This document shows, in pieces, positions 18,146 to 27,806 of a stretch of DNA of 64,000 bases (position 1 is the first letter of the stretch; each line of letters starts with the position of its first letter). Below the pieces are notes generated by a model. It ran no database searches and was not told where the DNA came from. It saw only the letters and a list, made by a program, of their open reading frames with translations. A program made the position numbers and the translations under genes. This DNA comes from Clostridiales bacterium. Its GTDB lineage: Bacteria; Bacillota; Clostridia; Christensenellales; Borkfalkiaceae. The stretch is from positions 71,090 to 135,089 of the forward strand of contig DPQQ01000014.1 of the NCBI GenBank assembly GCA_003538975.1. Direction: 5' to 3'.

Positions 18146-18282
18146 GTAAGTTTATTTTCGCTTTAAAGAGAAACCGGAATGCCGCTTTTTATATATAGCG
18201 GCGCCGGAACGGTCCGCAACCCGAAAGGAAGCGAAGACGCAATGTTTTTGCTTCTTTTTTAGCGGACGATAAACTTATCGGG
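18146..18282 (+). ncRNA. Candidate structured RNA (three-way junction), sRNA or leader element
   Basis: P1 pairs TAAGTTTAT (18147-18155) with ATAAACTTA (18269-18277). Inside it, P2 has CCGG 18174-18177 / 18204-18207 capped by GCCGCT / AGCGGC. P3 has GTCCGC (18212-18217) / GCGGAC (18262-18267) capped by GAAGC / GCTTC. All stems are perfect and nested, which is unlikely by chance in spacer DNA. It lies between yebC and the serine-protease lipoprotein, ~230 nt before the latter. Not matched to a known riboswitch class by eye. The rest of the 18283-18456 spacer has a short hairpin CAAAC/GTTTG plus T5 (18342-18360). Confidence 0.55.
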
Positions 18283-18456
18283 GCGTTTTTTGAAAAATCT
18301 GCGGAAAATCATGAAAATACAAACCGGCGGCAAATAAGGACAAACAGCGGTTTGCTTTTTGTTTATAAGAGCGGCTTTTTCGTCAAAATAAATTTTTTTG
18401 CGATAAAACGGTTATTAACGTTGTTTAATATAGTGAAAAAAGGAAAGAATCAAATA

Positions 18457-18500
18457 GCGGTGCGATAACCGCAAAGCCCCGATCGTTTCAGGGCAAAGGA
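18457..18500 (+). promoter_or_regulatory. Two small hairpins abutting the ribosome site of the protease gene
   Basis: GCGGT / ACCGC (18457-18472), then GCCC / GGGC (18476-18494), immediately before AAAGGA (18495-18500). They could modulate initiation at 18510. Function inferred only from position. Confidence 0.35.
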
Positions 18501-18509
18501 TAAAATAAT

Positions 18510-19850
18510 ATGAAAAAGTCGATTAAAAGAATTTTACCTGCGATTATAGTTGCGCTTGCGGCGATATCGCTTTCGGGGTGCTTCAATAACGTAAGCGGCG
18601 GTTCTTCTGAAAAAGTAGGAGATACGGTAAAACCGGCTAACGTCGCCAATATCGTCTATAACGTAAATTCTTCAAAGTATTCCGAAAACGTTAAGGAAGC
18701 CAATCTCGAAGACGCTATAGCGGACGTTTATACCTCGGTGGTTTATATCACCAACGTTTCTTCGTCGGGGACTTCGGTCGGCTGCGGCGTCGTGGCGGAC
18801 GTTTCGGTAAACGGCGAAAGCGAAAATATAGTTTACGTTTACACATGTTATCACGTTGTTTCCGACTACACTTCGCTCGAAGTAATTTTCCCCGACGTTC
18901 CCACTTACGAGGACGGCGGCGAAACGCTTTACGATTACGGCAATATCGACTATGAAACGTATGTCTTTTCGACAAAAGACAAGACCGTAGGGTTTGTCGG
19001 CGGCGATTTCGAAACGGACGTAGCCGTTCTTAAAGTAGATATCGAAAAGTATATGAAAGAAACCGTCTCGGACGGCAAAACGATAGAACCGATAAAGGTA
19101 AACAAAGCCAGAATAACCGAAAGAGAATACAAGCTCGGCGAAACTGTATTCGCCATCGGCAACCCGACCGGCGAACTTAAAGGAACGACGACTTCGGGCG
19201 TGGTAAGTTACGTCAATCAGGACGTTACCGTAAAAGATCTCGGAAAGCTAACTCTGTTGCAGTTCGACACCGCAATCAATGCCGGCAATTCCGGCGGCGG
19301 ACTTTTCAATCTTTACGGCGAACTGGTCGGAATAGTAAACGCAGGTTCCGACAGTTATGAAAATATCGGTTTTGCTATCCCGTATAAAACTTCAACCCCG
19401 ACCAGAAACGACGGCGATAAAGACACGGGCTTTGTGAATATAGCCAATAAACTTATCGAAACCGCCTGGAACGACGGCGACAGATATAATTACGGCTATG
19501 TCGCGGGCAGATGGAGTCTCGGTCTGAACGTTTCGACGGACAGTTACAGAAGACCTTACGTCGCGTCGATTCCTGCCGGAAGCGTTTTTGAAAATTCCGC
19601 GGTAGCCAGAAAAGATTATATTTCGGGCATTACTTACGTCAAGGACGGAAAGACTTATTCGGATTCGTTTATCGAAACGAACTATACCGCGTATACTAAG
19701 TTCGAAAACTTTTATAACGAAATGAAGCAAAATCTCGTTGCCGGGGACGAAATAACGGTTGTGTTCAAGTCCAGTGCGGGAACGAAGAAGATAGCAGTTA
19801 TCTTACAGCAAAAAATATACAGAGATACCGGCATGAAACAAGCCGCGTAA
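18510..19850 (+). CDS. Trypsin-like serine protease lipoprotein (HtrA/DegP-related)
   Basis: 446 aa. Lipoprotein signal with lipobox LSGC (C24). The chymotrypsin fold has all triad residues: H115 (TCYHVVS), D170 (ETDVAVLKV) and S261 (NAGNSGGGLF). A C-terminal region of ~110 residues resembles a degenerate PDZ domain (SGITYVKDGKTYSD ... GDEITVVFKSSAGTKKIAVIL). Likely a cell-surface protein quality-control or processing protease. It differs from classical HtrA in being a lipoprotein rather than having an N-terminal membrane helix. Stands alone, preceded by a 489-bp spacer with RNA structure. Confidence 0.87.
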   Translation: MKKSIKRILPAIIVALAAISLSGCFNNVSGGSSEKVGDTVKPANVANIVYNVNSSKYSENVKEANLEDAIADVYTSVVYITNVSSSGTSVGCGVVADVSVNGESENIVYVYTCYHVVSDYTSLEVIFPDVPTYEDGGETLYDYGNIDYETYVFSTKDKTVGFVGGDFETDVAVLKVDIEKYMKETVSDGKTIEPIKVNKARITEREYKLGETVFAIGNPTGELKGTTTSGVVSYVNQDVTVKDLGKLTLLQFDTAINAGNSGGGLFNLYGELVGIVNAGSDSYENIGFAIPYKTSTPTRNDGDKDTGFVNIANKLIETAWNDGDRYNYGYVAGRWSLGLNVSTDSYRRPYVASIPAGSVFENSAVARKDYISGITYVKDGKTYSDSFIETNYTAYTKFENFYNEMKQNLVAGDEITVVFKSSAGTKKIAVILQQKIYRDTGMKQAA

Positions 19851-19897
19851 AAACTTAAAACAGATTATTCGTAAAACTACTCCATAAAAAAGAAGTT

Positions 19898-19929
19898 AAG
19901 GCAGGCGTTTCCGCTTGCCTTTTCTTTTT
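19898..19929 (+). terminator. Terminator of the serine protease gene
   Basis: 10-bp stem AAGGCAGGCG / CGCTTGCCTT with one G-U pair, 4-nt loop and T-rich tail. Confidence 0.85.
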
Positions 19930-19981
19930 GCCGTAAAAAACTTAAAACAATCAAATCGGGCAATCGATTTTATACGCAGGC

Positions 19982-20088
19982 ATATATATCCGGACCAATC
20001 AAAATCTTGTCAATATTTTTAAAATACTTTTGACAAGTTATTGACAAACGTCAAAAGATGTGATATTACTATAGTAAGAAAAGCTTTT
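19982..20088 (+). repeat. 107-bp promoter repeat, copy 2
   Basis: Same element as 6198-6304 with two substitutions. TTGACA 20041-20046, 17 nt, TATTAC (20064-20069) with extended TG. All operator-like repeats are retained, which suggests both loci answer to the same regulator. It drives the C39-like gene at 20119. Confidence 0.9.
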
Positions 20089-20118
20089 CATATTAAAAAC
20101 TAACCAAGGAGAAATTTT

Positions 20119-21318
20119 ATGAGCAAAAAATTAACGCACCTGATAGCGGTTTGCCTGTCGTTTTTAATGATGGCTACCGTTTTACCTAATATACGCTTCG
20201 GCAAGACTTCGATTCCTGTCGCCTATGCGGAGGAAATCGACGAAGAGATAGACGATTATCCAGACGACGAAGAGGAAGAAGATCTCAGACAGTTCAACTA
20301 TATACAAGAAGTTTTTGAAGATGCACAAATGGAAGCAAATGAAGAAACAGGATATGTCCGTTTTACAACGGATTGCTATTATAGCAATAATTATAGTGGC
20401 GATGACTGTCGTGATTATGAATGTATTTTTGATCCCGACACAATGACGTTCAGTCTTTATATTGACAATGAATTAGCTTCTGAAGATAAAGCATTGGTAG
20501 GTGGCGGTAAATTGAACTTGAAAGTGTCCGATATCGAAGGAAATGAATATTATATTATCGATTATGAGGATGACACTGAATTTGCAGATTTATTAAAATG
20601 GATAATAGACGGAAACGATGGAATGCCTCAGCTCGAAAATTCCGGAGCAGAGCTTTTAAGCACGAGATCATTATTTTTCGGATTTTCTGCCATTGCCTTT
20701 GTTGTTGCCGTTTACATAGTCGTTGCCAAAACGGCGGAAAGAATAAGAGCCGAATCTAATTATAAGCATAATTCAGCTTTATTAGAGGATATTAGTGATG
20801 AATATATAGATGATCAAGATGGATATAGCGATTTCAGATATGGATTTTCCAATATAGCAGAAAGCGGTTGCGGCGTTATAGCTGCGTATAATTTGCTTGT
20901 TTCGTTAGAGCAAAGCGAATTACTCTCTGAGGTAATATACGGTTTTGAAAAATGGGGAGTAGAAATCGAAGTAGCTTGGGGAAAATGGGGGTCCAATCCT
21001 TTTAAAATGTATAAATATTTTAACCGCAAAGGTTTAAGATATAAAAAATGTTCTTCTCTTAAAACATTTAAAAATTACGCAAAAAAATCGAAGAAAGATA
21101 ATTTTATAATATCGTTCTGGAATGATGCTGGCAATATATTTGAAGGCGCTCATATCGTTTATGTAAAAAGATATAAAGAAGATGACATAACCAGAGCAAC
21201 TTCTGATAACTACGAATATTATGCCTATAATAATCGTCAATATGGTAGTATGACCGATAGAATAGAAGACATAATCGGCGGCGGTCGATATATATACGGA
21301 TATGTAATATATTCATAA
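20119..21318 (+). CDS. Membrane-anchored C39/papain-like cysteine peptidase homologue
   Basis: 399 aa. A Sec signal peptide (residues 1-37, AYA cleavage) is followed by a strongly acidic segment (38-56), a beta-rich domain (57-180) and one membrane helix (about 185-203) with basic residues after it. The C-terminal papain-like domain contains C251 in the SGCGVIAAYNLL motif, H345 in EGAHIVYV and N371/N372 in YYAYNN. These are the expected Cys-His-Asn positions of the C39 fold. By the positive-inside rule the peptidase-like domain would face the cytoplasm. Codons are more AT-rich than those of the neighbours, suggesting an accessory or transferred gene. Substrate unknown. AAGGAG site; the lipoprotein gene follows after 11 bp. 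Confidence 0.7.
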   Translation: MSKKLTHLIAVCLSFLMMATVLPNIRFGKTSIPVAYAEEIDEEIDDYPDDEEEEDLRQFNYIQEVFEDAQMEANEETGYVRFTTDCYYSNNYSGDDCRDYECIFDPDTMTFSLYIDNELASEDKALVGGGKLNLKVSDIEGNEYYIIDYEDDTEFADLLKWIIDGNDGMPQLENSGAELLSTRSLFFGFSAIAFVVAVYIVVAKTAERIRAESNYKHNSALLEDISDEYIDDQDGYSDFRYGFSNIAESGCGVIAAYNLLVSLEQSELLSEVIYGFEKWGVEIEVAWGKWGSNPFKMYKYFNRKGLRYKKCSSLKTFKNYAKKSKKDNFIISFWNDAGNIFEGAHIVYVKRYKEDDITRATSDNYEYYAYNNRQYGSMTDRIEDIIGGGRYIYGYVIYS

Positions 21319-21329
21319 AAGGATAGCGT

Positions 21330-21851
21330 ATGAAAAACACTAATTCAGTAAAAAAGTTTTTGAGTGCTATATTCTCTGTAACTTTTGTAATAGGTAGTAT
21401 CTTTTTATGTTCTTGCACGAAATACACAAGAGATGATTTTTATAAAGAAAATGCGGAATGGGTATCCGACAAACTGACGATAGAAACAAAAGGATTTCAT
21501 TATGTGTTCGGGAAACAGAAAACGGATTATAATGAGATCGAAGTTTTAGTTGATATATTTCAACCGAACAGGAGAGGCGGTATTTTTCTGGTTTCAGACT
21601 TTGATGATGACTTCATCAGGGAAGTAAAAAATGACATCGAGACCAAAATAACGTCTATTGAACTGAACCGAAAAATCAGGGATTATATCTCTGAAAAAGG
21701 AATAAAAGAAGCTTACCTTTTTACTTTTGATTATAAAGCAAGTCCCGATCGTGTAGAATTTAAGATCGAAAAAGATAATTATTTCGAAACGGTAGGACAA
21801 GAAAGCCGCGTCGGTGAAACCTGGGTTTTAACAAGAAAAGATTTATCCTGA
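21330..21851 (+). CDS. Putative lipoprotein, cassette copy 2 (unknown function)
   Basis: 173 aa. Lipobox LCSC (C29) after a typical signal. The N-terminal AEWVSDKLTIETKG and C-terminal DNYFETVGQESRVGETWVLT segments match the gene at 6333, while the middle has diverged. The last 78 nucleotides and the 3' flank are about 95% identical to that copy. Cotranscribed with the C39-like gene, so a partner, inhibitor or anchoring role is conceivable but not shown. Confidence 0.75.
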   Translation: MKNTNSVKKFLSAIFSVTFVIGSIFLCSCTKYTRDDFYKENAEWVSDKLTIETKGFHYVFGKQKTDYNEIEVLVDIFQPNRRGGIFLVSDFDDDFIREVKNDIETKITSIELNRKIRDYISEKGIKEAYLFTFDYKASPDRVEFKIEKDNYFETVGQESRVGETWVLTRKDLS

Positions 21852-21890
21852 TAATAAATCTTTCCGCAAAATAAAAACTTAAAATAATAG

Positions 21891-21919
21891 AAAAGGAACG
21901 TGAAAAGCGTTCCTTTTTT
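21891..21919 (+). terminator. Terminator 1 of cassette copy 2
   Basis: Stem AAAAGGAACG / CGTTCCTTTT, the same hairpin as 6889-6917. Confidence 0.88.
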
Positions 21920-21938
21920 ATATGAGTAAAAAGGTTAT

Positions 21939-21968
21939 AAAAAGGCGTTGTCAGAATAACGCCTTTTT
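21939..21968. terminator. Terminator 2 of cassette copy 2
   Basis: Stem AAAAAGGCGTT / AACGCCTTTTT. It is the diverged copy of the bidirectional fba terminator, although no convergent gene lies here. This suggests the cassette moved or was copied from the fba-side locus, or that both descend from one module. Confidence 0.85.
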
Positions 21969-22019
21969 GTTATTCGTGTAAAAATTTATCTTTGAAACAG
22001 GACGCGACGGGGCAATCTA

Positions 22020-22048
22020 TTGACTTTTTTACGGAAATTAAGTACAAT
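22020..22048 (+). promoter_or_regulatory. Promoter of ruvCAB
   Basis: TTGACT (22020-22025), 17 nt, TACAAT (22043-22048). Confidence 0.85.
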
Positions 22049-22152
22049 ATAATTCAGCGTTGTATTTATTTTTGTAAAAACATAAAGACGACAAGAGAAT
22101 AATTCGTTTTTGAATAAAAAGCGGAAGATAAAAGCGAAAAATAAGGAGAAAA

Positions 22153-22647
22153 ATGATCATAGTCGGATTCGATCCGGGACTTGCGACGCTCGGTTACGGC
22201 GTTATCGAAGCGGGCAAATCGGGTATAAAAATGATAGATTACGGCGCGATCATTACGCCTAAAGAAGACGACCTCCCGACAAGGCTTTTGAAAATAGAAA
22301 AGGGCGTGAGTCTGATTATGGAAAAATTCCGTCCCGATCAGGTTTCTATGGAAGAATTGTTCTTCGTAAAAAACATTACGACGGGTATAGCCGTTGCTCA
22401 TGCAAGGGGAGTGCTGCTTCTTACGGTCAAAAAGTACTGCGACGAAATTTTCGAATACACTCCCATGCAGATAAAACTTGCGATGACGGGTTACGGGCTT
22501 TCTAAAAAAGGGCAGGTTCAGGAAATGACCAAAATTGTGCTCGGGCTTAAAAAACGCCCCCAGCCGGACGACGCCGCAGACGCGCTTGCCGTGGCGATAA
22601 CCCACGCGAACACTCACGGCGGCGGAAAATTCTATAAAGTTCAGTAA
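22153..22647 (+). CDS. ruvC: Holliday junction resolvase RuvC
   Basis: 164 aa RNase H-fold endonuclease. Catalytic D7 in IVGFDPG, SMEELFF and the C-terminal DDAADALAVAI acidic pair are visible. It cuts four-way junctions positioned by RuvAB. Start after AAGGAG; followed after 12 bp by ruvA, giving the canonical ruvC-ruvA-ruvB order. Confidence 0.95.
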   Translation: MIIVGFDPGLATLGYGVIEAGKSGIKMIDYGAIITPKEDDLPTRLLKIEKGVSLIMEKFRPDQVSMEELFFVKNITTGIAVAHARGVLLLTVKKYCDEIFEYTPMQIKLAMTGYGLSKKGQVQEMTKIVLGLKKRPQPDDAADALAVAITHANTHGGGKFYKVQ

Positions 22648-22659
22648 AAGGACAAAATT

Positions 22660-23265
22660 ATGATAGGTTACGTTAAAGGAAAGGTAATATATTCCGGCTC
22701 GGGAACGGTTATACTCGAAACCGCCGGCGGTACCGGATATGAGATAACGTGTTCTTCGGGCGCGTATGCAAAACTCGTAAACGACGGCGAAGGCGCGGTT
22801 TACACCTACCTGGCGGTGAGAGAGAACGAAGTTAATTTGTACGGGTTTTCTTCGATAGAAGAAAAAAGGATGTTCTTAAAGCTCATAACGGTTTCGGGCG
22901 TAGGTCCCAAAATGGGGATAACCGTGTTATCGTCGATGGAACTTAAAGATCTCGCCGTTTCGATCGCGAACGAAAACGTAAAAATGCTTTCGTCGGTAAA
23001 AGGACTCGGCAAAAAAACCGCGGAAAGAATAATACTCGAACTCCGCGAAAAGATTACTTCCGAAGACATTCCCGTCGAAGATAGCAGAAAGGGCAAAAAG
23101 GCGGAAGAAAAGAAGGACGATTTTATCCCGAACGAAAATTCCGTTATAGCTCTTATGAGTCTGGGACTTACGAGAGCGGAATGTTATACGCTTTTGAAAA
23201 AGGCGGAAGAAGAAGGCATAACCGAAGTCGAAAAGCAGGTTAATTTCGCCATTAAAAACTTATAA
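22660..23265 (+). CDS. ruvA: Holliday junction DNA helicase subunit RuvA
   Basis: 201 aa. N-terminal OB domain (MIGYVKGKVIYSG...), helix-hairpin-helix core (LITVSGVGPKMGI, VKGLGKKTAERIILELREK), a charged flexible linker, and the RuvB-contacting domain at the end (ALMSLGLTRAECYTLLKKA). Binds the junction and loads RuvB. Confidence 0.95.
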   Translation: MIGYVKGKVIYSGSGTVILETAGGTGYEITCSSGAYAKLVNDGEGAVYTYLAVRENEVNLYGFSSIEEKRMFLKLITVSGVGPKMGITVLSSMELKDLAVSIANENVKMLSSVKGLGKKTAERIILELREKITSEDIPVEDSRKGKKAEEKKDDFIPNENSVIALMSLGLTRAECYTLLKKAEEEGITEVEKQVNFAIKNL

Positions 23266-23274
23266 GGTATAAAA

Positions 23275-24336
23275 ATGAAAGACACCGAAGTATTGATAAC
23301 TTCGAACGCAGACAGAAACTTTGCGTACGAAAGGGACGAAAGAGTTGTAAGCGTCGATGAAATAGAAAAGGACGCCGAGTTCGAAAACGTTTTGCGCCCG
23401 AAAAATTTCGAGGGATATATCGGACAGAAAAAAGCTAAAGAAAACCTTGCGGTTTCGATAGCTTCGGCTAAAATGCGGCAAGATACTCTCGACCACGTTT
23501 TGCTGTACGGTCCGCCGGGACTCGGCAAGACTACGCTCGCGCATATCGTCGCCAACGAGATGGGCGCTAATATCAAGGTAGTCAGCGCGCCGGCTCTTGA
23601 ACGAGGAGCGGAACTTGCGCAGATTCTGACCACGCTTTCTACCGGCGACGTGCTTTTTATAGACGAAATTCACCGTCTTAAGCACGACGTTGCGGAGTTT
23701 TTATATTCCGCCATGGAAGATTTCAAACTCGATCTTCCGAGCGGCAAAGGAATGGGCGCGTCGCTATTACATCTCGACGTTCCCAAATTTACGCTTATCG
23801 GGGCAACTACAAAAATAGGCATGATTGCGGGGCCTCTCCGCGACAGATTCGGCATAATTTTACGGCTCGAAAGTTATTCGGTAAGCGATCTTAACGAAAT
23901 AGTGTTCCGTTCGGCGGGAAGACTCGGTATAGGCATAGAGCGTTCCGCCTGCGACGAAATCGCTCGCAGAAGCCGCGGCACTCCTCGTATCGCAAACAGA
24001 TTTTTAAAGAGAGTAAGGGACTATTCGATAGTTAAAAAGCACGATAAACTTTCGGTATCCGATGCCGAAAACTGTCTTGAAATGCTCGGCGTCGATTCTT
24101 TAGGACTCGATTCCACCGATATGAACGTTTTATCCGCTCTTGCCGAAAAGTTCGGAGGCGGTCCGTGCGGACTTTCGACCTTAGCCGCTTCGATAAACGA
24201 AGACGAATCTACGATAGAAGACGTTTACGAACCGTATTTATTGCAGCTCGGCTTCATCGCAAGAACGCCTCGCGGCAGAGTTTTGCTTAAAAAAGGCTAC
24301 GACCATCTCGGAATAACTTATCCGGAACATGACTGA
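23275..24336 (+). CDS. ruvB: Holliday junction branch-migration motor RuvB
   Basis: 353 aa AAA+ ATPase. Walker A GPPGLGKT with K85, Walker B LFIDEIH, sensor GATTKIGM, winged helix at the end (GFIARTPRGRVLLKKGYDHLG). The N-terminal leader of ~35 residues before LRPKNFEGYIGQ is somewhat longer than average. Drives DNA through the RuvA-junction complex. Confidence 0.96.
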   Translation: MKDTEVLITSNADRNFAYERDERVVSVDEIEKDAEFENVLRPKNFEGYIGQKKAKENLAVSIASAKMRQDTLDHVLLYGPPGLGKTTLAHIVANEMGANIKVVSAPALERGAELAQILTTLSTGDVLFIDEIHRLKHDVAEFLYSAMEDFKLDLPSGKGMGASLLHLDVPKFTLIGATTKIGMIAGPLRDRFGIILRLESYSVSDLNEIVFRSAGRLGIGIERSACDEIARRSRGTPRIANRFLKRVRDYSIVKKHDKLSVSDAENCLEMLGVDSLGLDSTDMNVLSALAEKFGGGPCGLSTLAASINEDESTIEDVYEPYLLQLGFIARTPRGRVLLKKGYDHLGITYPEHD

Positions 24337-24438
24337 TTTTATCGCGGCAGACGCTGTGGTTGCCGGATATTTTTGCGATAATTCAATATTTTATTTTTTT
24401 TATAAATAAAACCGGCGTATCGCCGGAAAGAAACTATT

Positions 24439-25464
24439 ATGAAGACAGAAGATTTCGATTACTATCTTCCCGAAGAACTCATCGCGCAGACTCCGGTCGA
24501 ACCGAGAGATTCTTCGAGATTACTATATTTTAACAGAGAAACAGATACCGTTGAAGACAAAATTTTCCGCGATATCGAATTTATTTTAAAACCCGGCGAC
24601 GTCCTTGTCAGGAACGTCACGAGAGTTTTGCCCGCAAGGCTTTACGCTTATACCGAAAACGGCGGTAAAGTTGAAATTTTGCTTCTGAAGCGTTTTAATT
24701 TAACCGAATGGGAAGTTCTCGCAAAGCCAGCTAAAAAACTTAAAGAAGGGACGAAACTCGTAATAAACGAAGAGCTTTCGCTCGTGTCGGAAGGCGTTTA
24801 CGACGAGGATCAGGGATCGAGAAAGGTTAAATTCGAGTTTACGGGCGTGTTCGAGGACGTTATTTCGAGAGTGGGAGAGATGCCTCTTCCGCCGTATATA
24901 CACGAAAAACTTAAAGATAAAGAGCGTTATCAGACCGTATATTCAAAGGTGAACGGCTCCGCCGCCGCGCCGACGGCAGGTCTGCACTTTACCGAAGAGC
25001 TTCTTGAAAGACTTAAAAACAAGGGCGTTATAATCGTAGATATTCTGCTACACGTAGGGCTCGGAACCTTCCGCCCGGTGAAGGTCGAAGACGTTTCCAA
25101 ACATCACATGCACTCGGAATATTACGAAGTTTCGGAAGAAGCAGCCGCTGTTATAAACAAAGCGAAAAAGGAAGGCAGAAGAGTTATCGCCGTAGGGACG
25201 ACAAGCATACGAACGCTCGAATCCGCCGCAAACGACGACGGTACCGTCCGCGCGGAAAAGGGTAATACGGAGATATTTTTGTATCCGCCGTACAAATTTA
25301 AATGCGTCGAAGGCTGTATAACGAATTTCCATCTCCCTAAAAGCACTCTTATAATGCTTATTTCTTGTTTTTCTACGAGAGAGAGAATTTTAGAAATTTA
25401 TAAGTATGCGGTGGAACGTAAGTATCGGTTCTTTTCGTTCGGCGACGCGATGCTGATTTTATAA
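24439..25464 (+). CDS. queA: tRNA preQ1(34) S-adenosylmethionine ribosyltransferase-isomerase
   Basis: 341 aa. Makes epoxyqueuosine from preQ1 in tRNA using the ribose of SAM. Motifs DFDYYLPEELIAQTPVEPRDSSRLL, APTAGLHFTEELL, HVGLGTFRPV, NFHLPKSTLIMLISCF. Paired with tgt, the preceding step. A CCGGCG/CGCCGG hairpin (24411-24425) sits just upstream of the start. No preQ1 riboswitch was seen. Confidence 0.95.
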   Translation: MKTEDFDYYLPEELIAQTPVEPRDSSRLLYFNRETDTVEDKIFRDIEFILKPGDVLVRNVTRVLPARLYAYTENGGKVEILLLKRFNLTEWEVLAKPAKKLKEGTKLVINEELSLVSEGVYDEDQGSRKVKFEFTGVFEDVISRVGEMPLPPYIHEKLKDKERYQTVYSKVNGSAAAPTAGLHFTEELLERLKNKGVIIVDILLHVGLGTFRPVKVEDVSKHHMHSEYYEVSEEAAAVINKAKKEGRRVIAVGTTSIRTLESAANDDGTVRAEKGNTEIFLYPPYKFKCVEGCITNFHLPKSTLIMLISCFSTRERILEIYKYAVERKYRFFSFGDAMLIL

Positions 25465-26925
<1,461 letters not shown>

Positions 26926-26945
26926 TCAATACACCGTTTTTATTA

Positions 26946-26969
26946 TACCTGTATCGCCGAAATACTACC
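26946..26969 (+). repeat. Dispersed 24-nt repeat, copy (b)
   Basis: Begins TACCTGTATCGCCGAAAT and ends TACTACC. It lies 20 bp after the tgt stop. See findings for the other copies. Confidence 0.7.
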
Positions 26970-27178
26970 AAAAATTTTTATTTTTCATATAAAGCGGGCG
27001 TAAAGCGGCGTTAAAAACAAATAATTCCGCAAGACTTTGATTTCCGCGCGGCGTATTTAAATTTAAAAAACAGTTAAAAAAGTTGCTTTTTGGCAACAAT
27101 TACTATATACTTATTTTATAATTGATCGTTCGCAGGAAGCCGAAAAGGCGTTATTGAGAACGAAAGGAGTATTATATT

Positions 27179-27670
27179 ATGTTATCGAATTTACTTGCAA
27201 ACAACTATTCGCAGTGGATTATGCTCGGTGTTTTAGTTGTAGTTTTCGGTCTGTTCCTTATTTTCTCGGCTCGTTCCAACAAGAAGAAACAGAAGGAAGC
27301 CGATGAAATGATGAATAAATTTCAGAAGGGCTGCACCGTAATGACCATCGGCGGCATTATGGGCAAAGTTATAGCTATAAACGATAAAGACAACTATTTT
27401 GTTATCGAAACGGGTACGGCTAAAAATAAGACTTATCTTAAACTCAGCAAGCAGGCTCTTTACTCGGTAGTATCGGAAACAAAGAACCCGAACGCTACCA
27501 ATCCCGAAATCACCGAAGCCGACATGAACGGCGAAGTAGTATCTCCCGAAGAAGTATCTTCTGTTGCCGAAGATAACGTTTCTACCGAAAACAGCTCCGT
27601 AGCGGAAGCCGAAGAAGAGATGGACGCTATCGAAGAAATCGAAGAAGCTACCGACGAAGACAACAAATAA
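27179..27670 (+). CDS. yajC: Preprotein translocase accessory subunit YajC
   Basis: 163 aa. One N-terminal membrane helix (QWIMLGVLVVVFGLFLIFSA) and the YajC core (KKKQKEADEMMNKFQKGCTVMTIGGIMGKV), then a ~55-residue acidic tail longer than in most YajC. It works with SecD and SecF, encoded 2 kb downstream. A TATAAT is at 27117-27122, but no good -35. A GTTGC/GCAAC hairpin precedes it. Confidence 0.92.
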   Translation: MLSNLLANNYSQWIMLGVLVVVFGLFLIFSARSNKKKQKEADEMMNKFQKGCTVMTIGGIMGKVIAINDKDNYFVIETGTAKNKTYLKLSKQALYSVVSETKNPNATNPEITEADMNGEVVSPEEVSSVAEDNVSTENSSVAEAEEEMDAIEEIEEATDEDNK

Positions 27671-27696
27671 GTTTTTGTTTATCTTAAACGAAATTA

Positions 27697-27729
27697 AAGC
27701 GTATGACTTGTAAGCCGTACGCTTTTTTT
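27697..27729 (+). terminator. Terminator of yajC
   Basis: AAGCGTA / TACGCTT with a 14-nt loop and a T7 tract. Confidence 0.75.
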
Positions 27730-27771
27730 GTGTAAATTTTTCGGGACTTTATAAAAATAACCGAAAACGTA

Positions 27772-27800
27772 TTGAAAAAGCTTTTTAAGTTTGATATAAT
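27772..27800 (+). promoter_or_regulatory. Leaderless promoter of the sugar kinase gene
   Basis: TTGAAA (27772-27777), 17 nt, TATAAT (27795-27800), and ATG six bases later at 27807. Transcription would start at or next to the A of ATG, and no Shine-Dalgarno is present. Confidence 0.8.
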
Positions 27801-27806
27801 CACGGT

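Larger units (their letters stand above)
21774..21968 (+). repeat. 3' end and twin-terminator repeat (copy 2 of 6771-6966)
   Basis: From codon ~148 of the lipoprotein gene through both terminators the sequence follows 6771-6966 closely, with about 5 substitutions in the first 105 nt and small changes later. Confidence 0.88.

Noticed and set aside
18146..18282. Cobalamin riboswitch assignment
   Set aside because: Only a short CCGG...CCGCAAC similarity; the other conserved elements and overall length do not fit.
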